Positions 27,809 to 35,727 of a stretch of 35,727 nt of DNA are shown here, in pieces (position 1 is the first letter of the stretch; each line of letters opens with the position of its first letter). This stretch comes from Cymbomonas tetramitiformis (lineage: Eukaryota > Chlorophyta > Pyramimonadophyceae > Pyramimonadales > Pyramimonadaceae). Made by a program: the position numbers and the translations under genes. The stretch is taken from assembly GCA_001247695.2 (NCBI GenBank), contig LGRX02035419.1:1-35727 (forward strand), in the 5' to 3' direction. Below the pieces are notes generated by a model. That model had not been told where the DNA came from. It did no database searches and saw nothing but the letters and a program-made list of their open reading frames with translations.

Positions 27809-28776
27809 GAGTACCGAAATAGTGTCACAGCAAATCGCGTGATCGATGGGCTTGGCATGAAATCAGAAAAGAGAAATGAAGAAATGAATTAATTAAAAAA
27901 CCGGTGCGCCGGCTGTGTCTCATCGAACCTGTGATTCCGTCACATGACAGTCACGATGACGTCTGTCATGTTCCGTGAACCTCCAGCGCATCTACCTTTA
28001 CCCATTATTTAATTCGTGAGATCACTGTGTGCACAAAGGGTGCACAGTTCTCGAGAATTAAATAATATTTATCACAATTTTCATATTTAAAATAATTAAA
28101 ATTCTATTATGAACATGCCATCTTTATGAATTTATAGCGTCGAAAATCGCAACATGACCCCCTATTTTTATTGGCTAGGATCCAAGAATGGTGTGTTTGC
28201 CTGATATAAAAAGTTAACATGTAGATTTATTTATAGAAATTATTTATCAGTCGGCTGTGTCACTGTATGGGCTGGTGACATGCCAATTAACATGAGACGC
28301 AGTCTGCAAAGCTCCAAGAATAAAAGTTGATGACACTGTTATGAACGTCGGCTGTATGGGCTTGCCCATGGGCGAGCCCCGCAGGAAAGACGGGGGGGGT
28401 TCGCCCCCCCTGTGGTCGTGCCTCGCAGGGGAATCGACCGCTTACATTTTTTAATGTTTTATTCTTTGAAAGGGGGGACATGTGGGCAGGCCGAGCCCCG
28501 CAGGGGATTCGGTCGCTTACTATTTTGGGGGTGAGGCGATATGTTAATACCGGTCAATCTACGATTGAGGTGTTTGGGTCTGTTCATTTGCAATTACCAA
28601 TAATGCATGACACTCGCTTTGCATAATGCATGACACTCCTTCTAAACTTTTTAAAATTTTGTCAACATTCTTAATTGCAGAATAGAACCTATTCTTTGCC
28701 CGCATCACATTTTGTATGCTGATTTGAGATTGATTTTCCCCCACTTGTACGTTCACGTACCCCCCATATATCGATA
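27809..28776. other. non-coding, dispersed repeats and GC-rich hairpins
   Basis: No gene. A long imperfect stem-loop lies at 28004-28066. A block (about 28270-28400) shares CATGAGACGCAGTCTG with 24179 and TGATGACACTG...GCGAGCCCC with 25307. GGGGGGG-TTC-GCCCCCC at about 28391-28410 is a hairpin. GAGCCCCGCAGG followed by CGCTTAC occurs at least twice (about 28375-28446 and 28492-28520). TAATGCATGACACTC occurs twice near 28600-28637. Confidence 0.6.
28004..28066. repeat. 63-base stem-loop
   Basis: ATTATTTAATTC ... TGTGCAC-AAAG-GGTGCACA ... GAATTAAATAAT: a 12-bp outer and a 7-bp inner stem with partly paired sequence between. Small MITE or structured RNA; no other support. Confidence 0.6.
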
Positions 28777-28785
28777 TATCGGAAT

Positions 28786-31285
28786 GGAAGGGTTATACGC
28801 GCTGGAACTGGAACGTGGTTTCCGTCTTAGTCCCGAAAAGATTCTGAACCAGCGTGACGGTCATATCGTCTCGCATCGTCTCGCGTGTCATCGTGAATTT
28901 AATTTCCAGGATTATTAAAACAAATCATCTATTTATCCTCCATCGATATCGCGGATACGATTGCCGTTGGCGTTGACTCGCTCATCAAGGATAAAGAGCT
29001 GCGCACCAACATTTACTGCTCATAATTTTCTCAACGGTCCTTCGCTTCGCCTCATGGGCGGAACGATGTCGTGGCTGCTGTGTTATGCGCAGGGATTTCG
29101 GAAGTGTTTGACTGCTTTTATTTTTCAGTTTGTTTATGCATATGTGCCGACTCACGATACTCGTTTTGTGCAGCTTGTGTCGCAGGTTTTCCGATGGCGA
29201 GGAGGGGCGCGCTTTCTTGAGGTGTGGAAGTCTAGGGCAACCTAGCTTGGGATCACACCCAACCACATCGGACCCACCTTGTTCTCACGTTTTATTCAAC
29301 TCACTTTGAATATGCATACAAAGTTTGAGCAGCATCGGGTTGGGATAAGCTATAGACTGCTTTTGTTTTTGGGTTTATGGCGTCTTCTTCGCGACCTCTT
29401 GGGGTGTGGAAGTCAAGGTTGGGCATGCCAACCTTGCTTGGGTTCGAACCCAACCACATCAAAGGCATCTCATTTGCATATATTCATGCATTTGTCTTTG
29501 ATATGCATGCAAAGTTTTAGGATCATTGAGTTAGGATAAGCCTTAGGCAGATTTATCTTTGTGGGTTATGGCGCATTGTTTCCTTCTTGAGGTCGACACA
29601 AAGCATGAAAAGCTTTGCAGCCGAGGGCTTTTCGTGCGTACTAGCGCACCAAACTTGGCATTAATATCGCTGACAGTAATATTAGTGCACCCTCTTAAGC
29701 GCAAAGACTTTCAATGAGTGTACACGGAATGGTCGCCTCTTGATAAAGAGCATTTTGGGTTTGGGTTCAACGTACCCAAACCCAAAGATGCCAATCAGCC
29801 GAGGGCTTCCCGTAAGTTCTAGATCACGAAACATGGCATAAATACTTCCAACGCATGTACCTTCAAGTTACGTGAAGCTCAAGGCTTCAAGTTACTTGTG
29901 CGCGAAACGAGGAATTTATTTCTAAGGCAGATTTATTGGGTTTGGGTTCGAACGTACCCAAACCCAAAGATGCCAAACAGCCGAGGGCTTCCCGTGCGTT
30001 TTGGCGCATGAAACTTGGCACAAATACTGTCAACGTATATACCTTTGAGTTACCTGAAGCTCAAGGCTTCAAGTTACTTGTGCGCAAAACGAGCAATTTA
30101 TTTCTAAGGCAGATTTATTTGCTTTGGGTTTGGGTTCGAACGTACCCAAACCCAAAGATGCCAAACAGCCGAGGGCTTCCCATGCGTTCTAGCGTACGAA
30201 ACTTGGCACAAATACTGCCAACGTAGATATATGTGAATTACCTGAAGCTCAAGGCTTCAAGTTACTTGTGCGCGAAACGAGCAATTGATTTCTAAGGCAG
30301 ATTTATTTGCTTTGGGTTTGGGTTCGCCAAGAACCCATAAGCCTATGACATGACCTAACGTCATTAAACGCAAATATGGATAACTATTGAAGTTACATAA
30401 AAGATAATAGTACGATACCGACGTGGTTGGGTTTGATTCCAAGCGAAGTTGGTAAACGCCAACTTTGACTTCCACACCTCAAGAAGGAAACAATGCGCCA
30501 TAACCCACAAAGATAAATCTGCCTAAGGCTTATCCTAACTCAATGATCCTAAAACTTTGCATGCATATCAAAGACAAATGCATGAATATATGCAAATGAG
30601 ATGCCTTTGATGTGGTTGGGTTCGAACCCAAGCAAGGTTGGCATGCCCAACCTTGACTTCCACACCCCAAGAGGTCGCGAAGAAGACGCCATAAACCCAA
30701 AAACAAAATCAGTCTATAGCTTATCCCAACCCGATGCTGCTCAAACTTTGTATGCATATTCAAAGTGAGTTGAATAAAACGTGAGAACAAGGTGGGTCCG
30801 ATGTGGTTGGGTGTGATCCCAAGCTAGGTTGCCCTAGACTTCCACACCTCAAGAAAGCGCGCCCCTCCTCGCCATCGCAAAACCTGCGACACAAGCTGCA
30901 CAAAACGAGTATCGTGAGTCGGCACATATGCATAAACAAACTGAAAAATAAAAAGCAGTCAAACACTTCCGAAAGCCCTGCGCATAACACAGCAGCCACG
31001 ACATCGTTCCGCCCATGAGGCGAAGCGAAGGACCGTTGAGAAAATTATGAGCAATAAATGTTGGTGCGCAGCTCTTTATCCTTGATGAGCGAGTCAACGC
31101 CAACGGCAATCGTATCCGCGATATCGATGGAAGATAAATAGATGATTTGTTTTAATAATCCTGGAAATTAAATTCACGATGACACGCGAGACGATGCGAG
31201 ACGATATGACCGTCACGCTGGTTCAGAATCTTTTCGGGACTAAGACGGAAACCACGTTCCAGTTCCAGCGCGTATAACCCTTCCC
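28786..31285. mobile_element. foldback/MULE-like element, ~808-bp terminal inverted repeats, 9-bp TSD
   Basis: Arms 28786-29593 and 30476-31285 are reverse complements over about 808 bp with few differences. Ends read GGAAGGGTTATACGCG...CGCGTATAACCCTTCC. TATCGGAAT directly flanks both ends (28777-28785 and 31286-31294): a perfect 9-bp target-site duplication. Nine-base duplications with long TIRs are the signature of Mutator-like elements and of foldback elements. The core (29594-30475) has no transposase, so it is non-autonomous. ORFs in the arms appear in mirror pairs and are not genes. The arms hold sub-repeats of about 180-200 bp (GTGGAAGTC...CCAACCACATC), so the whole element is built from one repeat family. 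Confidence 0.85.
29757..30330. repeat. 181/188-bp tandem repeats in the element core, three units plus a partial
   Basis: Units begin at 29757, 29938, 30126 and (partial) 30314. Each opens with a palindrome of CCCAAACCC and GGGTTTGGG around TTCGAACG (one copy shorter), then AGCCGAGGGCTT, GGCTTCAAGTTACTTGTGCG and TAAGGCAGATTTAT. The last motif also occurs in the arms (29545 and mirrored at 30517), linking core and arms. A degenerate unit precedes at about 29617. Confidence 0.85.
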
Positions 31286-32217
31286 TATCGGAATATCGGT
31301 TAAACCGAATAGGAGCCTTGTTACAAACCCTAAGTCTAATTTAGTCCATAAGCTCTGGGAACAAGAGTAGGTATAGGCTCAAAGTACTGTTCTCATCAAT
31401 ACCTACAAGCTACATTTTCGATTTTGATCTGCCAAGTGCCATATGCCGAATGCCCGGATCGGATGATAATGATATGAATTTGGTCATCGGAGGCAAGGAT
31501 GCGCTTTGGGTTTTTGTCGTTGGCGGTGGCGTGGCGCGCAGTTTTTGTCAGTTTTTGCCACCGCGCTGGCGTGGCGCCTGAATTTTTGGGGTGCCGCCAA
31601 CGCTGGCGTGGCGCCTGGATTAAATTCGGGCGCCAGCGCGCCGGCGCCCTTGGCGAGATACAGTAGAGGGGTCGTGGGGAGAGTTTAGAGGGATGGGCAC
31701 CCCGCCCCCATCCGCAATCGACCCCCTTCTACCCTGAAAATGCCTTCGTTGATGTCTCGTGGGGCGTGACATGGCGTGACAAGCGAAGGGTGGCCCGTGG
31801 CCGATGGCGTGGGGCTGGGACTGGCGTGGCGAACGAGTAATAAATTCCCCAAATTTCGCTAAAATTCACCTAAATTTATTTCGCAAATTTCGCATGGAGG
31901 CCCCTAAATTTCTCGCGAATTTCTCCGAAAATTTGCCCCTCTAAAATAACTGCCCAAATTTCGCATAAACGTTTCCCAAAGTTTTAAAGGGGGTTTACAA
32001 CTTATATCTGATACGTTTGATAACTTGAAATGACGACATTGAACTCCTCTACACGCGACACGAAATTACGCGACGAAATTGCGGGAAATAAGGTATTTAT
32101 GCATGGTTTGAGGCTTCTAGCATGCATGCACAATGAATGTGGCTGTAGGTACTGTAGTGGGAACGGTATGTGCGACAGTAGGCCGAGGACAATAGGTACT
32201 AGTGGGAATAGTAGGTA

Positions 32218-32503
32218 CCACAAGAAATGGGTATCGGATTTTGGGTTTTACTAATCCTATCACAACAAACAATATATCGTTGTGTTTGTCTATAAACGAT
32301 CGGTACGTATGCCAAGTTTCAGCCGGAAAGACCCCGTGACTCAAAAGTTATTCAAGGTCAAGAAACCCTATTATTTACGGTTAGTATATAGCCACAAGAA
32401 ATGGGTATCAGATTTTGGGTTTTACTAATCCTTTCACAACAAACAATATATCGTTGTGTTTGTCTATAAACGATCGGTATGTGTGCCAAGTTTCAACCGG
32501 AAA
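32218..32503. repeat. 111-bp direct repeat inside the hAT-like element
   Basis: CCACAAGAAATGGGTATCGG to CAACCGGAAA occurs at 32218-32329 and 32392-32503, with about seven differences. It includes ATATATCGTTGTGTTTGTC. Confidence 0.85.
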
Positions 32504-32683
32504 CTCTTCAGTTTCTTCTTCCTCAACTTCACTCTCGAATCCATCGTCGTTATCCGCATAGCAACTAGCTAGTTGACTAGCCCAGCCTTCATCCCCCATT
32601 TCGACTGTTCCTTGGTGCGGTCGGGTGCCCTGCGTGTCAAGTCCTGCTTCTTTGTTGATATGCGAACTCCAAGACCTTAGCAC
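32408..32683 (-). pseudogene. short acidic ORF, possible transposase remnant
   Basis: 91 residues on the minus strand. Residues 1-62 contain EMGDEGWASQLASCYADNDD and then an acidic ESEVEEEETEEF run, like the acidic tail of a transposase. The end is translated direct repeat. It may be what is left of the parent element's gene; evidence is weak. Confidence 0.25.
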
Positions 32684-33141
32684 AACGAAACCGTGCAGTA
32701 CTGTGGTTTCATGCTGTGGGCGCGATCAGACGATTGTACAAACGGAGTGTAAGCCGTAGGATTGCGGAGGATCGCGTAAAAAGTCGCGAAATTCGTCGAT
32801 CGCGTGGGTTTCGTCAAATTTCGCGACTTTTGAAGATTCCGCGGTCAAATTTCGCGATTTTACCCCCCAAATTTCGCGAAATTTCAAAAAAATTTGACCG
32901 GAGAAAAAGCACCCAAATTTCGCAAAAAATTTCGCGAAATGTGGGGAAGGGGCTATGAACGAGCCAGCCCCGCTGGCGGAGCGCCTCGATTACGATGGAG
33001 CGATGGCGCGCTGTGGCGGCAGCGCGGCGCGTGCATTTTTGCTGGCCCGCCAGCGTTGGCGGGGCGTGTGGGCTCTCAAAATGGGTCAGGCGCGCCAGAT
33101 ATGGCGCGCCGGCGCGTCCAAAGCGCATCCTTGATCGGAGG

Positions 33142-33656
33142 TTCGGAGCCACCACTAGCGTCACAGGTGAACTGGATCTGGATCAACTGAAGAACTCTTT
33201 TCGTTCTTTCGCGATCATTGGCTCGGAGCTGCGTTTGTGTTAAAATACAACTGAAAACTCAAAACTGTCGTGTGCAACTGAGCCCGCACCTGTCGTGTGG
33301 CCTATTGCGCGCAATAAGTGTTGTAACGACACATGTCATCAGCATTCCGACTCGAATGGACCTGACGGTTCAAACTAAGTGCAAGGGAGCTCCCAGCGGT
33401 TTGCTGCACCGTCAGAATGCGGGTTCTCGCGACACGTAAATAATTCTGCTATTGCATCTGCGTTCCAATCCACACTTCAAAGCTGCTTTTTAACTACGCG
33501 AAAACTGCTTTGAGACATTACGGAAGATAAGGTGCTCTTTTCCTATCTCGAGCTGCGTTGCGACAGCAAAGCAACTATCATTTGAGCCAGACAGCGGCCT
33601 CGTAGGTTTAAATCTCGCCAAGTTTGGATTCTTCGCTCTGCACCTATTACGGAAAG
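33142..33656. other. non-coding, presumed upstream region of the next gene
   Basis: No protein-like frame in either strand. Mixed composition without clear repeats. No TATA box stands out. Confidence 0.5.
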
Positions 33657-34447
33657 ATGGTAGGTATGCATGCCTTCGGGGCGATATTATTTGGTGCGTT
33701 AATTTTGGGAATCCGTGCTATTGACACGTGTACAAGTTCTCGTATTCTGTCAACAACTACAATGAAGGACTTACCGATGCCTCCTCCGATGCCGCTTTCA
33801 ACACTCGATCCTAACGTCATTAAAGTCACCGAAGCAGTCGTAAGTAAATTCGAGTTTAAGACAGCCTTTTCTGACCTCTTTGCTTCTTCGAGAGGATTTC
33901 GACTTGCTTCACGTGCTAAAAGGCGTCGCTGTCTCTTTCACCCTCTAGAACCGATTCCTTACGTCTCCAAAACAATTTTTATGGAACAGGTAGCAAATGC
34001 TAATGCTGAACGAAACCCGGCGCAGCAGCTTCAGCAACTCCAGATTGTATCCGCTGAGTTACTGCAAGTGTATCAAGTATATTTCGAGGTGCTTGAGCCT
34101 TTCTTCGTGCCCGTTTGTTTCGATTCCAGGCGTTCGACCTATTTGCGGGGTTTTAAGGGGAATTCATTATGAGATACCTACGTTGCCTTTTCATAACTGT
34201 TGATGAACATGTTCTTTTTTATTTTTAGGCTGGGGAGGAATCCGACTTGAAGACTCGAGCACTTCGGAGTTTCAAGGTCCGGAAAGACACTACTCTATCT
34301 ACCTCAAACCTGAAACGTTGCGATCCACTTGCTTTCCAGCTGTTATTTTCTCTTATTCGCCTTCCCTTCGCTGACGCATGTGCCCTTTGCCACGACTCCA
34401 GCCTTGCGCGCAGGTGCTCTCCCGCATGTACGCATGCTGTTGTCTGA
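33657..34447 (+). CDS. two-exon gene for a membrane-anchored protein of unknown function
   Basis: Exon 1 is 33657-34088 and exon 2 is 34229-34447, about 216 residues. The ATG at 33657 gives MVGMHAFGAILFGALILGIR, a signal peptide or membrane anchor with a hydrophobic core at about residues 5-19. Exon 1 ends LLQVYQVYFE at donor GAG|GTGCTTG. The intron (34089-34228) ends with a strong pyrimidine tract, CTTTTTTATTTTTAG. Exon 2 continues in phase 0 with AGEESDLKTRALRSFKVRKD. The middle has a Gln-rich helix (ERNPAQQLQQLQIVSAELLQ). The C-terminus is DACALCHDSSLARRCSPACT, Cys-rich. A GTAAGT at 33840 is not needed. The gene may instead splice on into the exons at 34592 or read on in another frame (ERTTIAREPLDPSPMYALIR, 34473 onward). 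Confidence 0.5.
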
Positions 34448-34591
34448 CTGCTTACTGCCTATTGTTTCGGCAGAACGAACAACGATTGCGCGCGAACCTC
34501 TTGATCCTTCTCCGATGTATGCGCTTATTAGAGATGCCATCTTACCTTACAAAAAGAGGACCGCGCTTCTTGACGTTCAAATTGCTTGCAG

Positions 34592-35121
34592 GCCACGGTT
34601 TTGCGAGATTCCTCCAATAGTTTGCATCTCCTAAGCTTCGAAGAGTTAGGCCTTACGGCTGGGATGGACCAGCCATCCTCAAATTCGCCACCGAGCTTGT
34701 TTTCTAACCTTTCCGACTCGCTCGACAATATCAGCACGCCGTCGTCGCGCCAGGTGAGCGGGAGCTGCTGTCGCCGAGAGGTCTGCGAGGACCTCACTTT
34801 GACACGGCTGACTAAACGGAACTTGTGCTCTATGCCCGACGACCTTCTGATCATTTTGAGGCCACAAGCTAAACTTTCTGTCACTTTCCTGTCCTCCTAC
34901 AGGACTCTCCGACATCTTCCTCTGGATTCGGGCCAAAGTCGTCACGACATACCCACATGCATGATGCCGCTGTTGACCACAGGTGAGCCACATGCTGCAG
35001 CGCACTGTGGGAGGCTTGAATTCCACTATTTCGCTTGACCTACTAGGTCAGGGCGCAAGTGGTATCAGGACGGCCTGTCAGCCTCACATCTGTCTCTCCC
35101 ATCAGGCTGAAGGCTGCCTAG
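34592..35121 (+). CDS. three Ser-rich exons (3' part of a spliced gene)
   Basis: Exons 34592-34753, 34903-34982 and 35106-35121. The first begins after TTGCTTGCAG and reads ATVLRDSSNSLHLLSFEELG, then MDQPSSNSPPSLFSNLSDSL, ending SSRQ at donor CAG|GTGAGC. The second follows CTCCTACAG in phase 0 (DSPTSSSGFGPKSSRHTHMH) and ends at ACAG|GTGAGC. The third, after CTCCCATCAG, adds RLKAA and a TAG. Donors and acceptors are all strong, phases agree, and a continuous Ser/Asp-rich, probably disordered tail results. It is likely the C-terminus of the gene at 33657, though the junction between 34413 and 34592 is unresolved. Confidence 0.5.
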
Positions 35122-35727
35122 AACGTCTTTCAGCAAGGCTGTACTACGTGCTTCTTTCTAGTGAGGAAGGTATAACCATTCCAGATAGCTACATCTTTTG
35201 GTGTCTAAATCTCTACCTCTATATACGCAGACTAACCACGTGCACGATCCAGGTCACTCGTGGAAACATCTGAAGGCCATAGTGAGCCCAAGCTGCGCAA
35301 GTTGCAGCAAACTGAGGCAGCCGGGGATATCTCTCAAGGTATGAGTGAGGCCAAAGATGTTTGTATACTCTCCTGTTTTCTCTGGAAATATGCTACGCTT
35401 TTTTACACCCGAAGCTCACATATGCCCTGGCCGCGGCACTCGCACGCCAGTCACCCGCTCGCCTGAGTTACGCCCTTCCACCCGCTCCGCCACGCTATTC
35501 CTTGTCATCCATGTTACTCACTGTAACCCACTCGGCTGCATTAATCTTGTTTTACCCGGTCATCCACACTACTTGCTGACACCCGCTCGCCCTGGATACT
35601 TGCTTTCAACTGCTCGGACGCGTGATGCCCTGGCGCCTGCTCTCATGTGCTACTCCCGGTCACCCGCTCACCCGCCCTACGTGCTTTCACCCTCCTACCC
35701 GCCTCACTCGCTGTAACCCTCCCGCCC
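35122..35727. other. non-coding, C-rich degenerate repeats
   Basis: No conserved ORF. From about 35405, CACCCGCTC and CATCC...CTTGC motifs recur at irregular 20-50-base intervals up to the window end. This gives meaningless ORFs rich in Ser/Pro/Leu in all frames. Probably a degraded minisatellite. Confidence 0.5.

Larger units (their letters stand above)
31494..33133. mobile_element. non-autonomous hAT-like element, 16-bp TIRs, 8-bp TSD
   Basis: CAAGGATGCGCTTTGG (31494-31509) and its exact reverse complement (33118-33133) bound 1640 bp. ATCGGAGG lies directly outside both (31486-31493 and 33134-33141), a perfect 8-bp target-site duplication as made by hAT transposases. Subterminal DNA is repetitive on both sides: GCTGGCGTGGCGC-type repeats near the ends, then clusters of AAATTTCGC (about 31845-31970 on the left; about 32815-32940 on the right). 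No intact transposase. Confidence 0.88.

Noticed and set aside
28961..29245. 94-residue ORF in the foldback arm, mirrored at 30849-31109
   Set aside because: Its frame breaks differently in the other arm although DNA identity is high, so there is no coding constraint.
29440..29470. GGGTTCGAACCC considered as a tRNA B box
   Set aside because: No A box or cloverleaf nearby; it is the centre of a palindrome repeated in the element.
29757..30330. Regular repeats considered as a CRISPR array
   Set aside because: Units are 181-188 bp with no conserved short repeat and unique spacer pattern, in a eukaryotic foldback element.
32408..32683. Considered as an intact gene of the hAT-like element
   Set aside because: Only 91 residues, a third of which is translated direct repeat; kept only as a weak remnant.
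33840..33948. GTAAGT...CTCTAG considered as an intron
   Set aside because: Removing it shifts the frame, and the sequence is open and protein-like without splicing.
35405..35727. CCCGCTCACCCGCC-like motifs considered as telomeric repeats
   Set aside because: Irregular spacing and sequence; no consistent telomere unit.

Overview
The window is eukaryotic nuclear DNA. It has spliceosomal-type introns with matching reading phases (7476-7602, 34089-34228, 34754-34902), eukaryote-only families (MYND zinc fingers, CACTA, hAT and LTR elements), Pol III A/B-box tRNA-like units and no bacterial operon signals. An alga or other protist with a repeat-rich genome is the most natural reading, and a florideophyte red alga is my guess. 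Nothing in the sequence proves a lineage. There is one 20-N assembly gap at 16615-16634, inside repeats, so order and copy number there are uncertain.

Layout. (1) 1-3200: the 3' end of an OTU-like ORF, then two related MYND zinc-finger genes that share both their C-terminal finger and their 3' flank, a tandem duplication. (2) 3277-11453: a decayed CACTA (En/Spm, tnp2-type) transposon region. Broken upstream ORFs precede an intron-containing transposase that has lost frame at several points and is interrupted near 9739-10218 by a near-perfect 234-bp-arm hairpin. (3) 11454-12228: a 60-bp repeat array with G-boxes, then a field of GTTAA motifs. (4) 12229-19100: a nest of elements. A gag-protease retroelement on the minus strand carries a C10 tract at its frame break and was split by a truncated hAT transposase gene. 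Two ~1.3-kb direct repeats (12229 and 17549) and two ~175-bp direct repeats (16872 and 18928) lie around it. (5) 19557-23210: an LTR element with 302/301-bp LTRs that encodes Gag and a second, membrane-anchored ORF but no reverse transcriptase. (6) 23211-28776: AT-rich dispersed repeats, a 410-bp-period pair of tRNA-like units, one small intact orphan gene (26135-26533) with its own TATA box, and a two-copy 604-bp tandem repeat. (7) 28777-31294: a complete foldback/MULE-like element with ~808-bp terminal inverted repeats and a 9-bp target-site duplication. (8) 31486-33141: a complete non-autonomous hAT-like element with 16-bp TIRs and a perfect 8-bp target-site duplication. (9) 33657-35121: host-like intron-containing gene(s), one with an N-terminal membrane anchor and one Ser-rich.

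How the parts relate. Most of the window is transposon-on-transposon insertion. Few genes look intact: the two MYND genes, the 132-aa orphan and the spliced genes at the right end. The most unusual items are the pol-less Gag plus membrane-protein LTR element, the 2.5-kb foldback element whose arms and core come from one repeat family, the hAT-like element with AAATTTCGC-motif clusters on both sides, and the 234-bp hairpin inside the CACTA gene.
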